Positions 43,700-52,931 of a stretch of 64,000 nucleotides of DNA are shown here, one piece after another. Numbering within the stretch: the first letter of the stretch is position 1; each line of letters opens with the position of its first letter. Made by a program: the position numbers and the translations under genes. This stretch comes from Methanomicrobiales archaeon (GTDB lineage Archaea; Halobacteriota; Methanomicrobia; Methanomicrobiales; Methanospirillaceae), in the NCBI GenBank assembly GCA_022841205.1, contig JALHCK010000005.1, positions 62,001-126,000 of the forward strand. The letters are read 5' to 3'. Below the pieces are notes generated by a model. That model had not been told where the DNA came from and did no database searches. It was given only the letters and a program-made list of their open reading frames with translations.

Positions 43700-44551
43700 C
43701 TACCCGATCATCCGGGTGATGAAGAGCCGCCATTCGGCGCCATGGATGCCGGATGTGATCCAGAACGTCTCTTTCTGAGCGATGGTGTTTGACGCGGTCT
43801 CGGTGAACCAGTAGGTGCCTGATCCGGACCAGTTCCCCGCTGCACGCTGTGCAATCTCCCGGATTTCAGGGAACCCGGCATACATGGGGTCGGAGAGAGT
43901 GTTTCGGCCGATCTCTTCCGGGTCCGGGTCGTAGAGCTGAACGCCGTCAGGCTGTATGACCATTATGGTGTACGGGGTCTCTTTCATCACCTCGTCTGCC
44001 AGGGGCCGGACGAGGTCTGCGGGCTGGAAAGAGAGGCTGACAATGCCAAGCATCGTACCGTTATAATCAAAGACAGGATATTCAAGCAGGGCTGCAAATC
44101 CCCCTTCATCGAGGGGCACGAGCCCGGTGAGGACCGTCCGGCGGGTTGCTAATGCCTCGGCAACCACCGGCTGGTAGCTCAGGTCGACACCGATCAACCC
44201 CACCGATGAACCGGGGCGGGCAGCCATTACCGTTCCGTTCCGATTGATGGTAACAGCGGTCCGGACCACGTCGTTATTATTCAGCACTGCGGTAAGTATC
44301 TCATCTGCAGCAGGACCTGAAAGGCCGACGGTCCCGAGATCTTGGGCCGCAACAGCGGCTGATTCATCGAGACTTCCAAGTTCAACATTCACCCTTCCCT
44401 GTACTTTCGCAAGTACGGTAAGCATATCAACCCGGGCCTTTGCATCGAGACAGTCATCCGGCGGAGATGGGCCGGGAGTACCGGTGCAACCGCACGCGAG
44501 AACAAGGAGAATTCCGGCAGCAAGTATGGCGTATATGGCGAATGTCCTCAT
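43700..44551 (-). CDS. Cache-domain lipoprotein (extracellular sensor-like)
   Basis: A 283-residue lipoprotein with a signal peptide ending CGCTG, so lipid-anchored outside. The body matches a Cache fold: helix KARVDMLTVLAKVQGRVNVELGS, RTAVTINRNGTVMAARPGSSVGLIG, the PVFDYNGTMLGIVSLSF strand pair and a second unit with YTIMVIQPDGVQLYD. Cache domains bind small metabolites in receptors; here no signalling domain is attached, so it may be a solute-binding or decoy sensor. The Cache-kinase gene at 52932 is not adjacent. Confidence 0.8.
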   Translation of the reverse strand: MRTFAIYAILAAGILLVLACGCTGTPGPSPPDDCLDAKARVDMLTVLAKVQGRVNVELGSLDESAAVAAQDLGTVGLSGPAADEILTAVLNNNDVVRTAVTINRNGTVMAARPGSSVGLIGVDLSYQPVVAEALATRRTVLTGLVPLDEGGFAALLEYPVFDYNGTMLGIVSLSFQPADLVRPLADEVMKETPYTIMVIQPDGVQLYDPDPEEIGRNTLSDPMYAGFPEIREIAQRAAGNWSGSGTYWFTETASNTIAQKETFWITSGIHGAEWRLFITRMIG

Positions 44552-45179
44552 GTATCACTTTTCGGAATTGGGGGTTTTAACAATACTGGTTATAACAGCC
44601 GAAAAATCCGGTTGCTGTTCTTCCAGGTCCATATACATCGTTTTTTCACCATTCCTCCGTCAATTTTGAAAGTCATGGCGTATTCTCATTCCATGGCAGA
44701 TTCTCCCCATGGTCCGATATATCCTACCCCCCAAAACAAGCCCCCTCATTCCCGGCTCAATAAAGAGCAGATTTTCTGACCGTGGTTTATCCTTAATTTG
44801 CGAAAATAATCAGTAATAGGAGGAATTCTTTGGGACGTGGACACGATCGCCTCTTGCAGGAGCACAAGGCACGTAAAACAAGGCAAAATAAACCCGGAAA
44901 CAGCCCCGTTTTACCTCAAATAACTGAAAAAACCATTAGTGACCATATAAAAGGTAGGGGGCGAGAGCGATTTTTCCCTGGTTTCCCGTGCCTCTCTCTC
45001 TCAAGCAACGGTGTGATACCAATCATTTCGCCAATATTTTCTCCATTCTCCCAGGTGCCGGGGAGTGGTCGGAAATTCCTGGAACTTTGAATGGCTGGTT
45101 GGTTCACGCCAGATAACACTGATATCCCAACAAAACTTATTTATCTGTCATCTTTTCAATTGGTTACTGCGTAGAGGGC
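44552..45179 (+). other. Intergenic region before the PAS-DAC gene
   Basis: About 630 bp. The 3' end holds a TATA-like ACTTATTTATCT near 45137-45148, about 35 bp before the PAS-DAC ATG. An 86-codon frame at 44830-45090 is poor in coding character and has no domain. The rest shows no gene, repeat or RNA structure recognisable by eye. Confidence 0.4.
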
Positions 45180-46889
45180 ATGAAACCGCAAACGAAATCC
45201 ATTGCTTTGTTTGATGACAGGTCCCCGGTGGCAAACGCCATGCGGCTCTACTTCCAGAAGGACCCGGATTTCTCTGTTTTGCGGGTATATTCCCCGGACG
45301 AATTCTCTCACAAAATGAAGAACTCGTCGTTTGACTTCGTTATATGCCCCTCCCATATCCACCTTCCAGGCCCCGGGCTGCATGGCAGGACCCATGGGGA
45401 CCCGATATACCTGTACTGGCAGATCCCTGGGCATGCCCGCGACCATCCCCGCTCTCCTTTGCTCAACGCACTCCAGTTCGAGATCGAGACGATGCACGCC
45501 TCTCTCTCGTATGCGTTCTCCCCTTTCGAATCGCTGGAGGAACAATTTCAGAAACTGTCGCGGCTGCTCCTGACCATCAGGAAGTACCAGCGGGAATTCG
45601 TCATGTTCCAGGACGATACGGAGGTGCTCCAGTCCATCGTTGAAGACGGTTCGGCGGCAATCCTCCACCTGGTCCGAAACAGGGTCCGGTGGCTGAACCG
45701 CGAATCGGTCCGGCTGCTGGGACGATCAGAGCGCGAACTCCTCGGAAGTGAGTTCTCCTCATTGTTCCCCGGTGAAGGTGACTACCGCGAGACAATGAGG
45801 CAGGTATTGGGAAACCGTGACCGGGGAGGGTGGGGGACCGCCTCCTGTTCCCTCGCACGGAAAACCGGAGGAGTCGTGGACTGCACCATCCGGATGCGGA
45901 GGCTGAACCCGATGAACCCCGAGAAAGGGTCCCTGGTATTCATCGAGGATAACCGGGATCGAAAGCGGCTTGAAGGGGTGCTAGCCGAATACCAGGAAAA
46001 GATTGCCAGCAACGAGGCAAAGTACCTTGAAATTTTCAGGAACCTTGACCTGGTGGTCATCAGGACCGATCTTGATGGCTCAATCACCTTCTGGAACAGC
46101 CTGGCAGAATCGATATTCGGGTATTCTCCCGCTGAAGTATCCGGGAACTGTATTGCCGATACCATTGCCGATCACGGTTCACGGACCGCACGGGATATCT
46201 CCGTCCTCCTCCACGATTCCGGGGTAGTCAGGAACCACGCTGCCATGCATGTCCTGGAGAACAGGAGGATGGACGGGTCATACGTGTGGGTGGCATGGAA
46301 CACACTCATGTTCCGGGATTCGTCAGGGAGAGCGTCCGGGGTCCTGTGGATAGGCCAGGATATCAGTGATGCCGGGCCAGGGGGACCCACCGGCACCATC
46401 CAGGCATCGTGGAAGCAGGCGATCCTTGACGGAACAGATGTCAGGGAGGAGGTATTTGACATCCTTTTCCATGCTGCAATCGAGCTCGGGCGGGGTGGCA
46501 GAGAACTGCGAAAGGTTGGCACGTCTTTTATCATCGGAGATGCCGATCGGGTGATGGCGAATTCGCGGCAGTGTTCGATAAATTCCTTTGAAGGGAAAGG
46601 CATGGACCAGCGGATGGTCCAGGACAGGGAGACGGTTGAGAACATCAAGAACCTCTCACTCCTTGATGGAGCATTTGTCATCGATGGCATCGGTCTTGTC
46701 TGTGCCTCATCGCGCCACCTCCTCGCCCCGGGCATGGATGTCAGGATCAGGGAGGGTTATGGCACCCGCCACGCCTCGGTTGCGGCAATGACACAGGTAT
46801 CGCGATCGGTGGGTATTGTTGTTTCGGAAAGCGATGGAACTGTCACCATCTTTCGAAACGGCACGATGGCAAAGAAATTCGCTGTATGA
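45180..46889 (+). CDS. PAS-domain protein with C-terminal diadenylate cyclase (DisA_N/DAC)-like domain
   Basis: A 569-residue protein that may make c-di-AMP under sensory control. Residues 1-120 resemble a receiver domain that has lost its phospho-acceptor (VICPSHI where Asp is expected). Two PAS domains follow (about 145-262 and 275-400; WLNRESVRLLGRSERELLG and FWNSLAESIFGYSPAEVSG). The C-terminal 150 residues carry the DAC motifs DGAFVIDG (near 496) and GTRHASVAA (R near 530), then IVVSESDGTVTIF. The RHR motif is RHA here, so activity needs proof. Leader is short, with a TATA box about 35 bp upstream. Confidence 0.82.
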   Translation: MKPQTKSIALFDDRSPVANAMRLYFQKDPDFSVLRVYSPDEFSHKMKNSSFDFVICPSHIHLPGPGLHGRTHGDPIYLYWQIPGHARDHPRSPLLNALQFEIETMHASLSYAFSPFESLEEQFQKLSRLLLTIRKYQREFVMFQDDTEVLQSIVEDGSAAILHLVRNRVRWLNRESVRLLGRSERELLGSEFSSLFPGEGDYRETMRQVLGNRDRGGWGTASCSLARKTGGVVDCTIRMRRLNPMNPEKGSLVFIEDNRDRKRLEGVLAEYQEKIASNEAKYLEIFRNLDLVVIRTDLDGSITFWNSLAESIFGYSPAEVSGNCIADTIADHGSRTARDISVLLHDSGVVRNHAAMHVLENRRMDGSYVWVAWNTLMFRDSSGRASGVLWIGQDISDAGPGGPTGTIQASWKQAILDGTDVREEVFDILFHAAIELGRGGRELRKVGTSFIIGDADRVMANSRQCSINSFEGKGMDQRMVQDRETVENIKNLSLLDGAFVIDGIGLVCASSRHLLAPGMDVRIREGYGTRHASVAAMTQVSRSVGIVVSESDGTVTIFRNGTMAKKFAV

Positions 46890-47070
46890 GGGTCCGGCAA
46901 AAAACCAGGTTGGCTGTTCACCACCGTTTCAGCACACCCGGTGATTGAGGCAGACTCATTTCGGAAGCGAGAGGTTTTTGCTCCTCCATCACACTTCGCG
47001 GTCTTCCCCTTTACAATAACCGGAAAACCTATCGGTCACCACGACTACCGCTAAAGTTACCTGCTGTCAT

Positions 47071-49620
47071 ATGCACCCCCTCGATCTCTCACAATACACC
47101 GGGCTCTCATCTGAAGAGGCAAGACAACGCCTGCTCAAATACGGTCCAAACGATCTGCCCTCCCGCGAGGTCCGCGGAATCTTTGGCATCATAGGCGGGG
47201 TTATCCGGGAGCCGATGTTTCTCCTCCTCCTGGGAGCAGGTTCGATCTATTTCATCCTCGGGGATGTCGTGGAGGGGGCTATCCTCCTCTCCTTTGTTCT
47301 GGTAATCATCGGGATTGAGGTCACCCAGGAACGGAAAACCGAAAAAGCCCTCGATGCCCTGAGAAACCTCTCCAGCCCGCGCGCACTGGTCATCAGGGAT
47401 GGAGACCTCGTCCGGGTTGCCGGAAAAGAGGTGGTGCAGGGAGACCTCCTGTTTGTCAGCGAAGGCGACCGCATCGCAGCGGACGCCCTTCTTATCTCCT
47501 CCACGAACCTCTCGGTCGATGAATCGCTGCTGACCGGAGAATCGGCCCCGGTGAGAAAACAGCCGGCCGAAAAGGAACCCGGAGAGCGGAGGCCCGGAGG
47601 GGACGACCAGCCCTGGATCTATTCGGGGACCCTGGTGGTCCAGGGCCAGGGCCTTGCCGAGGTGGCCGCCACCGGCCTCCACACCTACATGGGCGGGATC
47701 GGCAGAGCGCTCCAGGCTGTCGAGCCGGAAGATACCCGGCTCCATGCCGAGACTGCGCAAATCGTCAGAAGCATCGCACTCATCGGGTTATTCCTCTCGG
47801 TCACCGTGGTTATCGCCTACGGTCTGACCCGGGGAGACTGGCTGACCGGCCTCCTTGCGGGCATAACCCTGGCCATGGCCATTCTCCCCGAGGAATTTCC
47901 CGTTGTCCTCTCCGTGTTCCTTGCCCTCGGCGCCTGGCGCCTCTCAAAGATCAACGTCCTCGCCCGGCACGTCCCGGCAATCGAAGCCCTGGGGGCGACA
48001 ACAGTACTTTGCACGGACAAGACCGGCACGCTCACGGTAAACCGGATGACCGTAGTCGCCGGGAGGGTCCCCGGTTTCTCGTGCGATTGCCTGCCGGGGG
48101 GTGACAGGCCACTTCCCGACCAGTTCCATGAACTTTTCGAGTATGCGGTCCTCTCCTGCAAGAAAGATCCCTTCGATCCCATGGAACGGGCACTGCTCAG
48201 GATGGGAAACGAAGATCTCTATGGGACCGAGCACCTCCACGAAGACTGGGAACTCCTGCTCGAGTACCCGCTCTCCTCCGAACTGCTGGCCATGTCCAAC
48301 GTCTGGAGATCGAGACAGGGCGACAAGTACATCATCGCTGCAAAAGGAGCACCGGAGGCTATCTTCGATCTCTGCCACATGGACGATCAGGAGGTCACTG
48401 CGCTCACCCGCGAGGTGGAGGAGCTTGCTTCTCATGGATTACGGGTGCTCGGAGTTGCAAAGTCCCATTTCCGGATCGGGCAGCTTCCCGAAGGCCAGCA
48501 TGCCTTTTTCTTCACCTATCTTGGAATGATCGGGTTTGCCGATCCCATCAGACGGGATGCGGAAGCAGCAGTCCGCGAATGCAGGGATGCCGGTATCCGT
48601 GTCGTAATGATAACCGGAGACTACCCGGCAACGGCACGAAACATCGCTTCCCAAATCGGGCTTACCGACACTGATCCTGTTCTTACCGGCTCCGAACTCG
48701 AATCGATGCCGGCAGAACAGCGGGATGCAGCCATCCGCACGACCTCCGTGTTCGCCCGGGTCGTGCCCGAGCAGAAACTCCAGATCGTCGAGGCATTGAA
48801 GCGATCCCGGGAGATCGTGGCCATGACCGGTGACGGGGTCAATGATGCCCCGGCATTGAAATCCGCACATATCGGTATCGCCATGGGCGGGCGTGGGACC
48901 GATGTTGCCAGGGAAGCTTCCTCGCTCGTCCTTCTCGATGACAATTTCGCATCGATCGTTGCCGGGATACGGATGGGCCGGCGGATTTATGAGAACCTCC
49001 GGAAAGCAATGGCCTACATCATCTCGATCCACATCCCAATCGCCGGCCTCTCCCTCATTCCGGCCCTGTTTGGATCACCACTCATCCTCCTCCCGCTCCA
49101 GATAGTCTTCCTGGAACTGGTAATCGATCCCGCATGTTCGGTGGTGTTTGAGGCAGAACGGGGAGAGCCGGGCATAATGCAGAAGCCTCCCCGAAAACCG
49201 GAAGACCGGATCCTTGACCGCCCGACGCTGATGATCTCCACAATCCAGGGACTTGTCGCCCTTGGCATCGTCCTTGCCGTGTACTTCTCTGCCATGACAC
49301 GGGGGCTTTCCGAAGGCGAGGTACGGACCCTTTCGTTCACCACCATCGTAGTTGCAAACCTCGCCCTGATCTGCACCAACCGGTCATGGTCCGAGAGCCT
49401 GTTTGCAAGCTTCAAAAGGCCGAACACAGCCTTCTGGTGGGTAATAGGGGGAACGACATTCTTCCTTTGTGCAGTCATCTTCGTTCCCGGCCTGAGGGCG
49501 ATCTTCCGGTTTGCACCGGTCTCCCCAGGATACCTGCTGCTCTGCATCACCGGGGGGATCCTGTCTGTTGCCTGGTTTGAGATTTACAAGGTATTGCGTG
49601 CCCGGAGTGCCCCCTCCTGA
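47071..49620 (+). CDS. Cation-transporting P-type ATPase (P2-like)
   Basis: An 849-residue ATP-driven cation pump. It has an N-terminal cation-ATPase domain, TGES actuator motif (LLTGESAPV), helix-4 motif PEEFP in place of the usual PEGLP, the phosphorylated Asp316 in CTDKTGTLTVN, KGAPEA, and the hinge GDGVNDAPALK. At least eight membrane helices are seen. The PEEFP variant leaves the ion (Ca, Mg or another) undecided. No metal-binding N-terminal domain is present, which argues against a heavy-metal P1B pump. Confidence 0.93.
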   Translation: MHPLDLSQYTGLSSEEARQRLLKYGPNDLPSREVRGIFGIIGGVIREPMFLLLLGAGSIYFILGDVVEGAILLSFVLVIIGIEVTQERKTEKALDALRNLSSPRALVIRDGDLVRVAGKEVVQGDLLFVSEGDRIAADALLISSTNLSVDESLLTGESAPVRKQPAEKEPGERRPGGDDQPWIYSGTLVVQGQGLAEVAATGLHTYMGGIGRALQAVEPEDTRLHAETAQIVRSIALIGLFLSVTVVIAYGLTRGDWLTGLLAGITLAMAILPEEFPVVLSVFLALGAWRLSKINVLARHVPAIEALGATTVLCTDKTGTLTVNRMTVVAGRVPGFSCDCLPGGDRPLPDQFHELFEYAVLSCKKDPFDPMERALLRMGNEDLYGTEHLHEDWELLLEYPLSSELLAMSNVWRSRQGDKYIIAAKGAPEAIFDLCHMDDQEVTALTREVEELASHGLRVLGVAKSHFRIGQLPEGQHAFFFTYLGMIGFADPIRRDAEAAVRECRDAGIRVVMITGDYPATARNIASQIGLTDTDPVLTGSELESMPAEQRDAAIRTTSVFARVVPEQKLQIVEALKRSREIVAMTGDGVNDAPALKSAHIGIAMGGRGTDVAREASSLVLLDDNFASIVAGIRMGRRIYENLRKAMAYIISIHIPIAGLSLIPALFGSPLILLPLQIVFLELVIDPACSVVFEAERGEPGIMQKPPRKPEDRILDRPTLMISTIQGLVALGIVLAVYFSAMTRGLSEGEVRTLSFTTIVVANLALICTNRSWSESLFASFKRPNTAFWWVIGGTTFFLCAVIFVPGLRAIFRFAPVSPGYLLLCITGGILSVAWFEIYKVLRARSAPS

Positions 49621-50013
49621 TCCGCTCGCTGCCTGCACCGGAATATCCTGGCAGGTGTCCGGGATTCATCCCTGGTGCCATGCACCACCAGAATAGATTT
49701 ACCTTTGCGGGTCCTGGTGGAACAACGTTTGGAAATATAATTCACCCCGGTATGATGCCAGGGCTGCCCAATCCGGTTCAAGTTGTCACAGGAGCAGGTT
49801 CACGGCCCTGGTTTCTTTCTCCCCTGCCGCGGCGATTACCGCATCCAGACCTGCCCCCTGTGGCGAGGCTTCCACCCGGGTAAATCCCATACATTATCCC
49901 TGGGCGTGTGCCCCATTCCGTGGTGAAAGGAATATTGATACACCTGTAAAACCAGGAAACACTGTCCAGCTTTTACCCGCATTTAAAATAGTCCTGGACC
50001 AGGAGGATCAATC
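49621..50013. other. Intergenic region
   Basis: About 390 bp after the ATPase. ATTTAAAATAG near 49981-49991 may be the promoter of the next small gene. Short open frames here lack domain signals. No repeat noticed. Confidence 0.35.
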
Positions 50014-50271
50014 ATGGGAGATTTTGACCCGAAGAAACATACCGCCGAGGAGAGAGGGTATGATGCCAATGGCAATTATGTCCGCGGACTCAAGATGCCC
50101 CCTACCCGTTTCGAGAACATGGTACACGGCCATCCGTCTGCTGAACAGCAGAGCACGAGGCAGCAGGTTGACGAGGCTGAAGTAAAAGGCCTCCGTATAT
50201 ACCAGGTGAAGCACGCCAGGGGTTACTATAACATCGAGAACGGGATCGTGGTTGGGAGCGCAAGAGGGTAG
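50014..50271 (+). CDS. Small hypothetical protein (85 aa)
   Basis: An 85-residue soluble protein, strongly supported by the AGGAGGATCA ribosome-binding site a few bases before the ATG. It starts MGDFDPKKHTAEERGYDANGNYVRG, is polar and ends in a Gly-rich YYNIENGIVVGSARG-like segment. There is no signal peptide and no cysteine. I do not recognise a family. A role is unknown. Confidence 0.6.
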   Translation: MGDFDPKKHTAEERGYDANGNYVRGLKMPPTRFENMVHGHPSAEQQSTRQQVDEAEVKGLRIYQVKHARGYYNIENGIVVGSARG

Positions 50272-50638
50272 TGTTCCGCTGTTCAGGGAACGGATGGTTC
50301 TTTTTCCATCCATAAGAAAATTCTCGAAAGAATGGGGTAATTGCCGGACTGGTTACCAAGGGCGAATGAGAACGCAATCGAGTACCAGTTAAAAAAGATC
50401 TGATGGAACATACTTACACACCGGTTCGGTCGTTTGATGCAGTCCCTGTGCCTCCGGCAGGTCGCGTCTGTTTTTACCCGGCATACCCCGTTCCCTCTGC
50501 ATATTTCTAATACTACAGGATCCCGGCAAGGGTATGACCAGATCCCCATTCCATTTCGGTACCATCGTCCGGCTTTTAGGATAGCAGGATCAGGTGGCCC
50601 GGCTGATTGCCCGGAATCGATCCCTGCCGGGACAGGGA
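50272..50638. other. Intergenic region between the small ORF and the HEAT protein
   Basis: About 365 bp. A reverse-strand open frame of 119 codons (50283-50642) abuts the HEAT gene end and has biased composition without a domain; I do not call it. No other feature is visible. Confidence 0.35.
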
Positions 50639-51073
50639 TCATTTTCCCGCTGACCGGCCGAGGATCAGTGCAACCAGCGCCCGGATTTCGGGGTCTTCCG
50701 TGGTATCAAGTGAGAGCTCGATGAGGGGCTCAAGGACGTTATACGCCCGGATATCGGCCAGGGCCGCGGCTGCTTCTTTCCTTATGGCAATATTCTCGTT
50801 CCGGTCTTTCAGCCGGTCGGTGAGAGCCGGTACCGACCGGACACTCCTGATCTGGTGCAGCGCCCTGATCGCGGAGCGCCTGATATCCATATCCTCATCC
50901 CTGCAGCATTCAGCGATCGGGATGACCGCCCGTGGATCCCTGTGGGATCCGAGGATTTTCAATGCAGCAATCCGATCGCGGATGGGCGATCCTTCCCGGA
51001 CAATGCCTATGAGACGGTATATCTCATCCGTTGTCGGCATCTGGCTGACCTGTTCCTTGATTCCCGCATACAT
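50639..51073 (-). CDS. HEAT-repeat protein
   Basis: A 144-residue all-helical protein of about four HEAT repeats; repeat cores read RIAALKILGSHRDPRAVIPI, IRRSAIRALHQIRSVRSVPAL, RKEAAAALADIRAYNVLEPL and PEIRALVALILGRSAG. Such repeats bind proteins or phycobilin-like partners; the target is unknown. The ATG at 51073 follows GGAGG with an eight-base gap, so I prefer it to the ATG at 51088, which would start inside that site's reading. Confidence 0.8.
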   Translation of the reverse strand: MYAGIKEQVSQMPTTDEIYRLIGIVREGSPIRDRIAALKILGSHRDPRAVIPIAECCRDEDMDIRRSAIRALHQIRSVRSVPALTDRLKDRNENIAIRKEAAAALADIRAYNVLEPLIELSLDTTEDPEIRALVALILGRSAGK

Positions 51074-51304
51074 AACCTGAACCTCCATGATGATATTCTT
51101 CGGACAATGCCAAATTCCCGCCCCAGTCGGGCAGAAATTGTTGTAAAATCGTTTTAGAAGAGGGCCCGCTTACCAAGAGTGGGACCTGCCGCTTCCCGTA
51201 CTACCGCATGTGCTGTATGAAACGCACGGGTTGGCATGTAATCGTTGATTATCCGTAGATCTATAAAAGATTTTTGAGCCTCCCGGTTATATCCAGAGTA
51301 TGAT

Positions 51305-52780
51305 TCATCGTTTCCTCCTCACCCGCTCGAAATCGATGAATCCCTTGTAGGGATCGGTCTTTTGCAGCCTCACACGGATCTTCTGTCCTACGGCGAGACC
51401 ATGCTCACCGCTCATGACCTTCCCCTCAGCCGGAGGAGAAAGGAGCCGGACAAAGGTACCGTGTGCCGTTACTCCGGTCACGAAAGCATCAAAGATCTCC
51501 CCGGTCCGGTCCCGGAGCAGGACAGCAGCGGCAGCCTTCCGCATGAACCGCTCCACTTTCTGGGCGGCCTTGTCCCGGCCGGTCAGCCATTCGCAGCGAG
51601 ATGAGAGCTCATCGAGCGTATACGGGCTTTCCCCTCCGGCAAGCACTGCCTTGATCATGCGCTGGTTGATGATATCCACGTAGCGTCGGTTCGGTGCCGT
51701 CGAATGGGTATAATCGGTGACTGCGAGGGCAAAGTGGCCGATGGGGATACCATGGGGTCCGAGCGGGACATACTCCCCGGGCCCCATCAGCTTGACAACG
51801 GTCAGGGACAAATCGGGGAACGAGTCCGGGTCTGCGTCTTTCCGGGATGCGAGGAAGCGTGAAAGGGCCTTTGAGTCGGGCTTCTGGGGGAGCCTCCAGC
51901 CAAGCTCCGCTCCAAGCTCGACTATCCGGTCCCAGTACTTCGGTTCCCGGACGATCCGCTGGATAGTCGGGATGCCGGCCTGTTCCAGGCGGTCGGCCAT
52001 GGTCCCGTTTGCGGCGACCATGAACTCCTCGATGATCGATCGGGCAATGTTCTCCTCCTGGATGACAAGAGCGGTGACGATCCCGCCCTCCATGACCGCC
52101 CGGGCCTCGATCGTCTCGAGATCGAGCGCACCCCGGGCCATCCGGCGATCCCGCAGCCTGACCGCAGTTTTTACCTGCAGCCGGATCTGTTCTTCGAGAC
52201 CCGGGATCGTTCGCACCGCATCTGGTATTGGGCCGGCACCCTCCAGCCACGCACTGATCTCCTCGTACACCAGCCTGGCCTTGTTGCAGACAAGGGCCTG
52301 ATATATCTCCCCGTGCCGGGTACTTCCATCCGGCAGGACCGAGTACTCGGTCACTACCGCCCACCTGTCCTGGCCCGGGAGGAGAGAGGAGATCCCTTCC
52401 GAGAGTGCAACAGGCAGCATCGGGTAGGTCCGGACCCCGGTATAAACCGAAGTCCCGTTATGGGCGGCATGGCGGTCAGTTTTTGATCCTTTAGGTACGA
52501 ATAAATCGACATCGGCGATGGCCACCTTCACCAGGATCTCATTATCAGGGCCCTGTTCGCACCACTCGATCTGGTCAAGGTCCATCGAGTCCTCGTTGTC
52601 GATTGATGACCAGAGCAGACCACGCAGGTCGCGTAAAGCCTCCTGCCCTGTTACAGCGGCATCTTCATCGATAGCCAAGACCTCCCTGAGCACGCCCTCA
52701 GAGAACCGCGGGGAAAAACCGTAATGCTCCATGGTCTCATCGGCAATTGCTACCAGGTCGACAGGGGGCCGGCGGGTCAT
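51305..52780 (-). CDS. RNB-domain ribonuclease II/R family protein
   Basis: A 491-residue 3'-5' exoribonuclease-family protein. The RNB metal motif reads SSIDNEDSMDLDQIEW, with the last of the four catalytic Asp positions replaced by Gln (DLDQ instead of DxDD). Later motifs GHFALAVTDYTHSTAPNRRYVDI match RNase II/R. A short C-terminal S1-like segment (EIFDAFVTGVTAHGTFVRLL) follows. No N-terminal cold-shock domain is present. The ATG at 52780 lies about 30 bp from a TATA-like sequence and is preferred to the longer frame. Activity may be altered. Confidence 0.88.
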   Translation of the reverse strand: MTRRPPVDLVAIADETMEHYGFSPRFSEGVLREVLAIDEDAAVTGQEALRDLRGLLWSSIDNEDSMDLDQIEWCEQGPDNEILVKVAIADVDLFVPKGSKTDRHAAHNGTSVYTGVRTYPMLPVALSEGISSLLPGQDRWAVVTEYSVLPDGSTRHGEIYQALVCNKARLVYEEISAWLEGAGPIPDAVRTIPGLEEQIRLQVKTAVRLRDRRMARGALDLETIEARAVMEGGIVTALVIQEENIARSIIEEFMVAANGTMADRLEQAGIPTIQRIVREPKYWDRIVELGAELGWRLPQKPDSKALSRFLASRKDADPDSFPDLSLTVVKLMGPGEYVPLGPHGIPIGHFALAVTDYTHSTAPNRRYVDIINQRMIKAVLAGGESPYTLDELSSRCEWLTGRDKAAQKVERFMRKAAAAVLLRDRTGEIFDAFVTGVTAHGTFVRLLSPPAEGKVMSGEHGLAVGQKIRVRLQKTDPYKGFIDFERVRRKR

Positions 52781-52931
52781 CTGTATAAAACATGCAGGGC
52801 AGAGCATAAATACCCCCGGGAATGATCCATGCGGCCACTTCACGGTAGTGATGGGCCTTATATACAATCACGCTCTTGATCGCATATAGGAATATGAATA
52901 CCGGGATCTTCACCGGTATAGAAGGTAAAAT

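Noticed and set aside
44830..45090. 86-codon frame upstream of the PAS-DAC gene
   Set aside because: No domain, no ribosome-binding site, and it falls in promoter-like DNA.
45156..45668. 170-codon reverse-strand frame
   Set aside because: Antisense to the PAS-DAC gene.
50283..50642. 119-codon reverse-strand frame before the HEAT gene
   Set aside because: Composition is unlike neighbouring genes and no domain is seen.
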